Of a stretch of DNA of 43,404 nucleotides, positions 26,530 to 34,366 are shown one piece after another. Origin of the DNA: Planctomycetota bacterium. Lineage in GTDB: Bacteria > Planctomycetota > Planctomycetia > Gemmatales > Gemmataceae. The stretch is from the NCBI GenBank assembly GCA_016872595.1, contig VGZJ01000015.1, positions 1-43,404 of the forward strand. The letters run 5' to 3'. Below the pieces are notes generated by a model. It saw only the letters and a program-made list of their open reading frames with translations. It had not been told where the DNA came from and did no database searches. Numbering within the stretch: the first letter of the stretch is position 1; each line of letters opens with the position of its first letter. A program made the translations under genes and the position numbers.

Positions 26530-27288
26530 ATGGCAACCAGCACAAAGGGCGTCGTTGACGTGGTGTTCTGCCTCGATGCGTCGGGGTCGATGGCCCCGTG
26601 TATCGACGCCGTGCGCCGCAACCTCGACGCCTTCCTCGACGCGCTGGCCGGCGACGCGAACCGCAAGATCGACTGCCGCCTCGACTTCCTCGTCCACTCC
26701 TGCGGGGCCGACGGCGGGCTGGTGCGGTCGAAGTCGCTGAACCTGAGCGGCGAAGAACTCGTTCGCGCGCTGTACGGCCAGTCGCCGCGCCCGAGCGCGT
26801 TCTTCACCACCGACCGCGCGGCCGTGAGTAGCGCCCTGAAAGGCGTCGAAGTGTACGGCGACGAGGCCATGCTGATCGCGCTCGACCTGTGCCTCGATTA
26901 CCCGTGGCGACCGCAGGCCGGGTGCCACCGCGTCGTGGTGCTGCTGACCGACGAACCGCTCGAGGCCAACGCCATTTGGGACGCGCAGCGTGCGAAGCTC
27001 GACTCGATCATCGACAAGGTTCAGAAGCTCGGCGTGAAGCTGTACCTCGTCGGCCCGGCGTCGGCGGGTCTCGACACGCTCGCCGAGGCCGACAAGTGCC
27101 TGTACCAAAAGTCCACGCAGACCTACGACGGTCTCGTGTCGCTCGACTTCAACAAAGTACTCGGGCAGATCGGGAAGTCGGTGTCGGCGTCCGTATTGCA
27201 AGGGCGGCCGGACGTAGGCGTGAAGCGCGCCCTGTTCGGCCAAGACACTTGGGTGGCGTCCGACGACGCCATCCGTGGGGGGCGGTAA
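26530..27288 (+). CDS. von Willebrand factor A-domain protein 2
   Basis: 252 residues, a second single-domain vWA protein. The MIDAS motif is Asp16-Ala-Ser-Gly-Ser20-Met ('VFCLDASGSM'), later 'RVVVLLTDEPLEANAI' carries the MIDAS Asp, and 'GVKLYLVGPASAG' is the strand after it. It resembles vWA protein 1 in the start ('KGVVDVVFCLDASGSM' compared with 'KGIADIVFLLDATGSM'), so the pair probably arose by duplication and diverged in the middle. It is followed after two bases by the kinase start and so is likely translationally coupled to it. A role as substrate or scaffold of the kinase/phosphatase pair is inferred from the order. Confidence 0.88.
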   Translation: MATSTKGVVDVVFCLDASGSMAPCIDAVRRNLDAFLDALAGDANRKIDCRLDFLVHSCGADGGLVRSKSLNLSGEELVRALYGQSPRPSAFFTTDRAAVSSALKGVEVYGDEAMLIALDLCLDYPWRPQAGCHRVVVLLTDEPLEANAIWDAQRAKLDSIIDKVQKLGVKLYLVGPASAGLDTLAEADKCLYQKSTQTYDGLVSLDFNKVLGQIGKSVSASVLQGRPDVGVKRALFGQDTWVASDDAIRGGR

Positions 27289-27290
27289 CG

Positions 27291-28595
27291 GTGTACAACC
27301 CGGGCGACAAGGTTCAGGGCTACACGATCAAGGACATCATCACCATCGGGAACAACTCGGTGGCCTACGTCGCCGCCGACTCCGGCGGGCGCAAAGTGTT
27401 CTTCAAGGCGTACCAGTCGCCCTCGGTGCGGGTGCCGTGGTACAAGCCGTTCATGGACCACCAGAAGGAGATGAAGGCCCGGATCGAGGGCAGCCCGTGT
27501 AAGCAGTTCTGCTACCAGTTCCTCGGCGGGTTCGAGCACAACCGCAAGTTCCACCAAGTGTTCGAGTTCCTCGACAAGAGCCACTCGCTCGAGAAGATTC
27601 TGGAGCGCGTGAAGTCGCACCCCGCGGAGGTGCCGTGGAACGCGCGCGAGCTAATGGCGAAGGTGCTCGTCGCGGGCATCGCGCAACTGCACGCGGCGAA
27701 GATCATTCACGCCGACCTGAAGCCCGACAACATTATGCTAATCGAGGACCCGTCGCTGGGCATGAAGTACCGGCTGAAGATCATCGACATGGACTTCTCG
27801 TTCTTCACGGACCGCAAAGCGCCGTGGGACGGGCACGAGGGCTACTTCGGCACGCCCGGCTACATGAGCCCCGAACATAGCAAGGTTCCGGTGCCGGTGT
27901 CGGACGTGTTCACCCTCAGCATCATCCTGTACCAACTGCTGGGGCCGGGCCACCCGTACCCGTACGACGACAACGACAAGATTCTGGCGGCTTACAAGGC
28001 GTACGCGGTTCCGAAGCCGAAGCTCGCGGGGCTGCCGAGCGCGCCCGCGACCACCGACACCGTGGCCGACGTGCTGCACCGGTGCCTGCACCCGGACCCG
28101 GCCAAGCGTCCGGTCGCGGCGGAGCTGCACAAGACGCTGCTGGGCGAAAAGTACGTGCCGAGCGGGGCAGTGCCGGTGCCGCCCGCGCGCCCCGCGCCGC
28201 CCCCGGTGCCGGCGTCCGCGCCGGTCCCGGCCTCCGCGCCGCGGCCGGTGTTCGTGCCGCCCGCGCCGCCCGCTCCGGAACCCGCGAGCGGGCGGCTCGT
28301 GCTGATCGGCCCGGACGGGACCGAACTGGCGCTCAGCGCGAGGCTGGTGCTGGGCGTCGCGGTCCTCAAGAGCAAGTTTGGCGAGGGCGGCGTGTTCGCC
28401 GCCCCGGAACAGTTCGTCCTCGATAAGCAACCGGACGGCTGGTACGTCGAGCCGATCGCGGGGACGAAGAACGCGACGCTGCTCGACGGCGAGGTGCTCG
28501 CGGCCCGCACGAAGATCGCGCCGGGCGCGGTCATCGGGGTCGGCAGCGCGGTCTCGAAGAAATCGAAGCTGGACATGAAGGTGAAGGCCGGTTAA
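27291..28595 (+). CDS. Ser/Thr protein kinase with C-terminal FHA-like domain
   Basis: 434 residues from GTG 27291. Kinase domain about 10-275: the ATP-site Lys39 ('KVFFKAYQS'), catalytic loop His140-Ala-Asp142-Leu-Lys144-Pro-Asp-Asn147, metal Asp166 in 'IIDMDFSFF' where the usual Asp-Phe-Gly is Asp-Met-Asp, and activation segment 'FGTPGYMSPEH'. A Pro/Ala linker (about 285-325) leads to a C-terminal beta domain that aligns by eye with the next gene's product ('AGTKNATLLDG' compared with 'AGVKNATYYNG', the NGT-x-NG position of FHA domains). Classic FHA Arg and Ser/His phosphothreonine residues are not obvious. It sits with vWA and phosphatase genes, an arrangement like the TerY-P kinase/phosphatase triads. 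Confidence 0.88.
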   Translation: MYNPGDKVQGYTIKDIITIGNNSVAYVAADSGGRKVFFKAYQSPSVRVPWYKPFMDHQKEMKARIEGSPCKQFCYQFLGGFEHNRKFHQVFEFLDKSHSLEKILERVKSHPAEVPWNARELMAKVLVAGIAQLHAAKIIHADLKPDNIMLIEDPSLGMKYRLKIIDMDFSFFTDRKAPWDGHEGYFGTPGYMSPEHSKVPVPVSDVFTLSIILYQLLGPGHPYPYDDNDKILAAYKAYAVPKPKLAGLPSAPATTDTVADVLHRCLHPDPAKRPVAAELHKTLLGEKYVPSGAVPVPPARPAPPPVPASAPVPASAPRPVFVPPAPPAPEPASGRLVLIGPDGTELALSARLVLGVAVLKSKFGEGGVFAAPEQFVLDKQPDGWYVEPIAGTKNATLLDGEVLAARTKIAPGAVIGVGSAVSKKSKLDMKVKAG

Positions 28596-28608
28596 GGGGG
28601 GAACGCTC

Positions 28609-29010
28609 GTGTCTGCGACCACCACTTGGAAGTGCCCCCAGTGCGGGATGGACTGGGCCGTTTCGTACCGCAAGTGCCCGGCCGACGGGTACGTAAACAT
28701 GCCGGCGTGCGTGTCGCTGGTGTCGGCGAAGACCGGGCGCGGGGCCGACCTGAGCGCGACCGCGAAACTGGGCAAGTCGGTGTTCAAGCAGCGGTTCGCG
28801 GACGACGACGCCCAGTTCGCGGCCGACGAGCAGTTCGAGATCGTCCGCGACACGGACCTCGGCGCGTGGGTGCTGCGCCCCGTCGCCGGGGTGAAGAACG
28901 CCACGTACTACAACGGGACCGAGGTTCCGCCCGGCGGGTGCGAACTGTCCGAGGGCGGCGTCATCACCGTTGGCAAGTCGCGGATGCGCATGACCGTGAC
29001 CATGAAGTAA
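28609..29010 (+). CDS. Zinc-ribbon protein with FHA-like domain
   Basis: 133 residues from GTG 28609. The start 'WKCPQCGMDWAVSYRKCPADG' (split as WKCPQCGMDW and AVSYRKCPADG) is a half zinc ribbon with one CxxC and a further Cys. From about residue 45 it matches the C-terminal domain of the preceding kinase along its whole length ('QFAADEQFEIV', 'WVLRPVAGVKNATYYNG', 'VITVGKSRMRM'). Kinase and this protein therefore share an FHA-like module and may bind the same phosphorylated partner or each other. Only 13 bases separate it from the kinase gene. The 'NAT-x-x-(D/N)G' sequence matches the NGT/NG loop of FHA domains, but the phosphothreonine-contact residues are not evident. Confidence 0.75.
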   Translation: MSATTTWKCPQCGMDWAVSYRKCPADGYVNMPACVSLVSAKTGRGADLSATAKLGKSVFKQRFADDDAQFAADEQFEIVRDTDLGAWVLRPVAGVKNATYYNGTEVPPGGCELSEGGVITVGKSRMRMTVTMK

Positions 29011-29041
29011 CCGGGACCGTGCGGCGGAAGGGACAGTCGGC

Positions 29042-31240
29042 ATGGCAGACACACCCGCGCCCGGCGCGCGCCCGCTCTCCGAGGCCGAGCGACAAGCGTT
29101 CCAGCGGCTGTGCCTGACCGAGGGGCACTGGGCCGCGCTCGCCCCGGCCCCGCTGTTCTATCAGGCCGGGGTGCGCGCCCCGAACCGCCGAAACCGCGAC
29201 GACTTCGTCGCTACCGAGCGGCTCCGGCTCGCGCTCCGCACCACACCGGGCCTCGGCACCGAGGCGGTCTCCTTCTGGGACCGGCTCGGTGACGGCACGC
29301 GCCAAGCCGACGCCGTACTCGCGGCGCGCCTGCTCGCGTGGCACCTCGCCACCGATCTTCCGTTCCGCGCCCGCGCCGACTTCGAGGTGCTGCTCGCCCA
29401 AACCGCGGACTTCCTCCATGCGCGCGGGCGGAACACGCGCGGCTCGCACGAGGTCGTCGTCGCGAGTTTCCGCTGGCGCGTCGACGCCTATCTACCGTAC
29501 CCGGAGTTCATCCCGAACGCGGACCCGCCGCGCGCCGACCTGCCCGCGCCGACGGCCGCGGTCCTCGACGCCATCGCCGCCGCGCTGCCCGTCGTGTCGC
29601 CCCCGCCGTGGCCGACGACCCACCACCTCGAAGTGCCGCGCCTGCTGCCGACGCTGGCCCGCATCGCCGGCGAGCCGGTGGGCGAGTGGTGGGCGAAGGC
29701 GTCCGACCCGGCCCGGCGCGCGGTCGAGCGCGGGCTGGCGTTCGAGCCGTTCGAGTACCGCCGCAACGTGTACCGCTCGATCTACAACGAGTGGTACGAG
29801 GCCCTCAAGTTCTCGTTCCCGACGTGGCCGAACGTGGACGAGTTCGCGCGGCTATTCGTGCTGCGGTTCCGCGAGTGGGTGGAGGCGTTCCGCAAGGCCG
29901 GGCGCGCGGCCTACGTGCGCCCCCTGCGGCCCGCGGCCGTCGTGCCGGATGTCGCGGTACTCGTCGCCGCGCCCCGCACGCTGAACCCGGAGTACGTCGC
30001 GCTCCCCGCGGCCCTGCGCGAAGCGCCGCCTGCGCCGCCCTCAGCGCTGCCTCCGCCACCGGCCCCCGCGCCGAGGCCACCCGAAAAGGTCGCTGAGAAA
30101 CCCGTTGAGAAGCCGCCGGAGAAGCCGCGCCCCGAGCGCGTGACCGCGCGCACCGCCGAGGGCTTCGCGCACGTGCCGATGAGCGCCGCCATTGCCCGCG
30201 CGCGCGCTGTGTCCGTCGCCGAAGTGTGCGCGTGGATCGATTCCGGCCCGCGCCTGCTGTTCGACGACTGCCGTGAAGAGTCGTCGGCCGCGGTCGCAGT
30301 TGTGCGCACCGAGAACGCCGTGCCCGGCGCGCTGTGGGTGGTGGGCGACCTGCACGCCGACCTGCTCACGCTCGCGAACCTCGTCGCCTTCGCCACCGCG
30401 CAATCGACGCAGACCGAGCCGGCGCACTTCCTGTTCCTCGGCGACTTCGTGGACCGCGGCATCCACGACCACACTACGCTCCTGTTCCTCTTCGCGCTGA
30501 TGATGGAGCGCCCGGAGCGCGTGTGCGTCGTGCCGGGGAACCACGACACCGACCTTGCGTTCGACGAGGCCGCACAGCGGTTCCGGGTGACCATCGAACC
30601 GGCCGAGTACTGCGACACCCTGAACGCCGCGCTGCGCGACAACCCGGAGGCCGCAGCGTCGCAGGTCGCACTGGCGCGGGCGTTCGTCCGGTTCTGCGCG
30701 CGCCGGCCGCGGGCCGTGTTCCTGCCGGACGGCACGATGTTCGCGCACGGCGGGTTCCCGCACACCGACGCGCAGAAGGACGTTACGGAACTGGCCGACC
30801 TGTGCCGCCCAAAGTGCCAAGACGACTTCCTGTGGGCGCGCATTGCCGAGAGCGCGCGGGTGAAGCGCCCGAACCGCGGGAGCCGCGGGCACGAGTTCGG
30901 CTGGGACACGTTCGCGCAGTTCGCCAAGCTCGCGGGCGAGAAGCTCGACGTGCCGGTCAAGCGGTTCGTGCGCGGGCACGACCACGTTCCCGACCGCTGG
31001 ATGGAGTACCCGGAGTACGCCGACAACTTCGTCCCGGTGCTGACGCTGAACGCGATGGGCCGGCTACTCGACGGCGAACCGGCGCGGCGCGACGGCAAGC
31101 GCCACCCGCTGCCGGTGGTCGCGCGGCACCGCCCCGGGCACCTGCCCGACGTGTACTCCGTGACCCTCGACCCGGACGAAGTGGACCGCGCGTTCGGGCG
31201 CGCGCCGCGCGAATCGCCGACCCCCGAGGGCGCGCCGTGA
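29042..31240 (+). CDS. PPP-type metallophosphatase with large N-terminal domain
   Basis: 732 residues. Residues 1 to about 325 form a mainly helical domain that I do not recognise. A Pro/Lys/Glu linker follows (about 328-368). From about 428 comes a calcineurin-like phosphoesterase of the Ser/Thr phosphatase (PPP) pattern: GDLHAD (435-440), GDFVDRG (467-473), GNHD (499-502), then 'FAHGGFP' and 'VRGHDHVPD' supplying the metal-binding His residues. The Gly-Asp-x-Val-Asp-Arg-Gly form is specific to protein phosphatases. It is the natural counterpart to the kinase three genes upstream. The stop overlaps the next start (GTGA). Confidence 0.87.
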   Translation: MADTPAPGARPLSEAERQAFQRLCLTEGHWAALAPAPLFYQAGVRAPNRRNRDDFVATERLRLALRTTPGLGTEAVSFWDRLGDGTRQADAVLAARLLAWHLATDLPFRARADFEVLLAQTADFLHARGRNTRGSHEVVVASFRWRVDAYLPYPEFIPNADPPRADLPAPTAAVLDAIAAALPVVSPPPWPTTHHLEVPRLLPTLARIAGEPVGEWWAKASDPARRAVERGLAFEPFEYRRNVYRSIYNEWYEALKFSFPTWPNVDEFARLFVLRFREWVEAFRKAGRAAYVRPLRPAAVVPDVAVLVAAPRTLNPEYVALPAALREAPPAPPSALPPPPAPAPRPPEKVAEKPVEKPPEKPRPERVTARTAEGFAHVPMSAAIARARAVSVAEVCAWIDSGPRLLFDDCREESSAAVAVVRTENAVPGALWVVGDLHADLLTLANLVAFATAQSTQTEPAHFLFLGDFVDRGIHDHTTLLFLFALMMERPERVCVVPGNHDTDLAFDEAAQRFRVTIEPAEYCDTLNAALRDNPEAAASQVALARAFVRFCARRPRAVFLPDGTMFAHGGFPHTDAQKDVTELADLCRPKCQDDFLWARIAESARVKRPNRGSRGHEFGWDTFAQFAKLAGEKLDVPVKRFVRGHDHVPDRWMEYPEYADNFVPVLTLNAMGRLLDGEPARRDGKRHPLPVVARHRPGHLPDVYSVTLDPDEVDRAFGRAPRESPTPEGAP

Positions 31241-31554
31241 GGCTGGTGCTCCAGTGCGCCATGTGCGGCACGCACCACGCGGTCGGCACCGCGACCTGTT
31301 CGACGTGCAACGCCAGCGGCGTTTCGCAACTGCGGCTGATGTTCGAGTGCGAGGCGTGCGGCGCTCTCGGCCTCAGCCCCGCCTGCGCGCCGTGCGCCGA
31401 CCGCGACCTCCTGCTCGCTGAGGAAGTGCCGCCGTTCGTTGTCGTGGACGACGCGGACGAGGAGTTCGAGCTGACGTTCGACGAGGACGAGTTGTTCGAC
31501 CTGAGCGACGACGATTTCCCCGACGACGAGGCAACCGAGTTCGACAAGGACTGA
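31237..31554 (+). CDS. Small zinc-ribbon protein with acidic tail
   Basis: 105 residues from a GTG overlapping the phosphatase stop by four bases. Two zinc-knuckle pairs are visible: 'CAMCGTHHAVGTATCSTC' and 'CEACGALGLSPACAPC'. After residue 70 the chain is almost purely acidic ('DEEFELTFDEDELFDLSDDD'). The Phe-Glu-Leu core within acid residues recalls the repeats of the unlinked membrane protein at 11610-13283. It has no signal peptide. It probably serves as an adaptor binding one of the other members through its acidic tail; this is inference. The next gene also starts with zinc ribbons. Confidence 0.78.
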   Translation: MRLVLQCAMCGTHHAVGTATCSTCNASGVSQLRLMFECEACGALGLSPACAPCADRDLLLAEEVPPFVVVDDADEEFELTFDEDELFDLSDDDFPDDEATEFDKD

Positions 31555-31579
31555 GCCGCAAACGGGAGGGCGGGCGCGA

Positions 31580-33979
31580 ATGGGCGGTGTCGTCGCGCGG
31601 TGCCCGGACTGCGGGGCCGAGGAGCCGCGGGCGTTCCCCGGCTGCCCGGTGTGCGGGCGCGCGGCCGAGTCGCGGTGGTGGTGCGTCCCCTGTAGCGCGT
31701 GGCTCGCGGGCCGCGAGTGCCCCGCGTGCGGTGGCGGGTTGGGCGTGCCCGCGGAACTGGCCCTCGGCTCGTGCGTCGCCGGCGCGACGGTCGAGTTCCG
31801 CTTCACCGCGCGCAACCCCGGCAAGCGCGCCATCACCTGCCCGGTTCACACGCCCGACCCCGGCGTTCAGATTGCCAGTGCGCGCCTGACGGTGCCCGCG
31901 GGCGGCGCGGCCGAGGTGCGCGGCACGGTCACGGTGCCGTTCGGCGCGACCGGCCCGCGCGCGTTCCGCGTCTGCATCGACGCGCCCGTTCCCGCCGAAA
32001 CGCGCCTCGTCCTCGAAGTCGCGCCCGCGGCCCCGAGGTTGGAGTTCGGCCCCGCATCGGTCGCCATCAGCACTCCCGCGCCGGGCAGCACGATTCGCAC
32101 GTCGGTTTCGCTCAAGAACACGGGCAACGTCGCGCTCGCCGCGCGCCTCGCCGGGTCCGCGCCGTGGCTCACCGTCGAGCCGCGCCGCGTCGAACTGGAG
32201 CCGGGCGAAGTCACCGTCTTGCGCCTGAGCGCGAAGAGCCGGCGCACCGACACCGGCGCGCTGGAAGCGGAGGTGCGCGCCGACGCCGCGGGGCAGGCGT
32301 GGGCCGTGCCGGTGCGGTGTGCACTGCCCGCGCCGCAGCTCGCCGCCGCGCCGGTCGCGTTCGGCGAGCTGCGCCCCGGCCGCCCGGCGTTCGCCGAAGT
32401 TGTCGTGCGGAACGTCGGGCACGTGCGCGTCGCGGGTACGCTGTCGGCGTCCGAGCTGTGGTTGCAGGTGCGCCCGACGCGCGTGAACCTGCGGCCCGGC
32501 GGCGACAAGCGCGTGCGCGCCCGCGCGGTCCTCACCGACGCGCACGACGGCCCCCAGCGCGCCGAACTCCTGCTGACCGCGGCCGGCGGGGTCGCGCTGC
32601 GCGTGCCGGTCACGGCTACCGGCAAGGTGCCGCGCCCGGTGCTGCGCGCCGTGCGCCGGCAGCGCGTGCGGAATGCCCTCGGCCCGCCGGTCGAGCGCCA
32701 GTTCCGCGTCGCGAACGACGGAGACGCGCGCCTCGAATGCGCTGCGACCGCCGACCAGCCGTGGGTCCGCATCGTCACCCCGGAACTGAAGGTCGGGCCG
32801 GGCAAGCGCCGGAAGTTGCGCTACGTCCTCGACCTGCCCGCGCTCCCGCAGGGCGAGCACGCCGCGACCATCACAATCGCCTCGAACGGCGGCACAGCGA
32901 CCGTACCGCTCGTCGTCCACGTTCTCGACCCGAACCCGGTGCTCGAAGTGCTGCCCGCGCCGGACCTCGGTCTCATTACGCCGGAACTACCGCTGTCGGC
33001 GTTCGTGCAGGTGCGCAACGCCGGCGTCGGGCTGATGACGGTGCGCGCGGAGTGCGACACGCCGGGCGCATTCGTCGCCCCCGAAGAAACAGAGGTTGCG
33101 CACGGCCTGCCGGTTCGGTTCAACGTGGTGGTTCCCGTGAACGGGCTGGCCGGTGGCGCGCACGAGGTCGGCGTCCTGTTCAACGGCACCGGCGGGGACG
33201 GGCGGGCCGCGCTGCGGTTCCGCCTGCCGGTCGAGCAACTCGACGTGCCGGCGCTTATCGACCTCGGCGACCGCCCGGCGGGGCGACCGACCGGCGACGC
33301 GCTCAAGATCAGGAACACCGGGCCGGATCGGATCAACCTGCGCGTGCGAGGCGAGCACCAGTGGCTGCGCCCCGCGACCGACCGGCTGTCCGTCGCCCCC
33401 GGCGAAACGGTGTCGCTCCCGTTCCGGATGGACCTACCCGAGGGCGTGTTCGGGCCGCGCGTCGCGTCGATCGTGATTGACGGCCGCGCGGCCCGGTACG
33501 AGGTCGCGGTGCGCGCGTTCGCGCGCAAAGTCGATCTCGTGGTCGTGCCCGGCGTCGTGATGCTCGGCGACATGAAGCCCGGCGAGGAGCGGACGTTCAC
33601 GGTCGAAGTGGTGAACGCCGGCGACATCGTCGCGGAGCTGCGCGAGTCACACGCCGCGGGCGACCTCGAAGTGTGGGTGCGCCGCGCGACCGTGCGCCCC
33701 GGGGAGCGCGTCGCGGTGGCCGGGCGCGCGCGGGTCAACACCCGCCAAGCGCACCAACTGGTGCGGGCGCGCGTGCCGCTGGCGGAGGAAGCCGAAGTGC
33801 GGTGCGTGGCGAACGTGGTGCGCTCGCTCGTCCCGCGCGTGGCCGCGGCAACCGCCGCCGCCGGGGGTTTGCTGGCCGGAGGTGCGGCGTCCGTGAGCCT
33901 CGCGTGGTGGGCCGGCGTGCCGCTGGCGCTCACCGGCCTCGCCGTCGGCGCGTGGCTCTTCTGGCTCGACACTCGGTAG
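31580..33979 (+). CDS. Zinc-ribbon, beta-sandwich repeat, membrane-anchored protein
   Basis: 799 residues. The first 52 residues contain four CxxC pairs ('CPDCG', 'CPVCG', 'CVPC', 'CPACGG'), a double zinc ribbon. Residues about 55-740 consist of five or more immunoglobulin-like beta-sandwich units, recognised by the recurring 'v.N.G...l...l......wl.v.p..v.l.pGe' pattern ('LKNTGNVALAARL', 'VRNVGHVRVAGTL', 'IRNTGPDRINLRV', 'VVNAGDIVAELRE'). These resemble the ASH/BACON-type units used as protein-binding arrays. Two hydrophobic helices close the chain ('AATAAAGGLLAGGAAS' and 'WWAGVPLALTGLAVGAWLFWL'), so it is probably anchored by a C-terminal hairpin with the bulk in the cytoplasm. It ends the operon and could tether the system to the membrane. 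Confidence 0.82.
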   Translation: MGGVVARCPDCGAEEPRAFPGCPVCGRAAESRWWCVPCSAWLAGRECPACGGGLGVPAELALGSCVAGATVEFRFTARNPGKRAITCPVHTPDPGVQIASARLTVPAGGAAEVRGTVTVPFGATGPRAFRVCIDAPVPAETRLVLEVAPAAPRLEFGPASVAISTPAPGSTIRTSVSLKNTGNVALAARLAGSAPWLTVEPRRVELEPGEVTVLRLSAKSRRTDTGALEAEVRADAAGQAWAVPVRCALPAPQLAAAPVAFGELRPGRPAFAEVVVRNVGHVRVAGTLSASELWLQVRPTRVNLRPGGDKRVRARAVLTDAHDGPQRAELLLTAAGGVALRVPVTATGKVPRPVLRAVRRQRVRNALGPPVERQFRVANDGDARLECAATADQPWVRIVTPELKVGPGKRRKLRYVLDLPALPQGEHAATITIASNGGTATVPLVVHVLDPNPVLEVLPAPDLGLITPELPLSAFVQVRNAGVGLMTVRAECDTPGAFVAPEETEVAHGLPVRFNVVVPVNGLAGGAHEVGVLFNGTGGDGRAALRFRLPVEQLDVPALIDLGDRPAGRPTGDALKIRNTGPDRINLRVRGEHQWLRPATDRLSVAPGETVSLPFRMDLPEGVFGPRVASIVIDGRAARYEVAVRAFARKVDLVVVPGVVMLGDMKPGEERTFTVEVVNAGDIVAELRESHAAGDLEVWVRRATVRPGERVAVAGRARVNTRQAHQLVRARVPLAEEAEVRCVANVVRSLVPRVAAATAAAGGLLAGGAASVSLAWWAGVPLALTGLAVGAWLFWLDTR

Positions 33980-34366
33980 CGGCGCGCGCCGAAGTTCCAG
34001 AAATCAAAATCGGTTGCACAACACGCACGACCTACACCGGCGCGAGTACCACAACTCCACATCGGTTGCACAACGCCCACCTGCGACTCACGTCGTGGGT
34101 GCAAATCGTAACGTCGTAGTACAGCGGGCGCATATCAGAATGTCCCTTCGTAGGTGCCGCGAGCCGAACCGTATCGCTGCTGAGCGCGAACAGCTTTGAA
34201 GTCGCGCTGAGGGTTTCGACCCGTGCCACCGTGGTTCCGGTCGGCTCGCGGCACCGACCAAAACGAGCGCTGCCTGCGGTGCGCGCCGCGCCAGTGTATG
34301 AACTTCCGTATCGTATAGTATACTAGATATCACAAGCTGTCAAGCCACGTCGCGCGTGTTTTCGCC
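33980..34366. other. Intergenic region between the converging arms of the signalling/AAA+ locus
   Basis: No convincing gene. It contains a 14-base exact direct repeat, ATCGGTTGCACAAC, at 34009-34022 and 34061-34074, and a rare A/T-rich palindrome TAGTATACTA at 34316-34325 that reads as TATACT on both strands. No G/C hairpin followed by a U-run was found. Composition is less G/C-rich than the flanking genes. It may hold a small transcript or binding sites, neither of which can be settled from the sequence. Confidence 0.4.

Noticed and set aside
34014-34199. Short plus-strand frame in the convergent gap
   Set aside because: No ribosome-binding site, no domain, and it contains the direct repeats in a non-coding-looking context.
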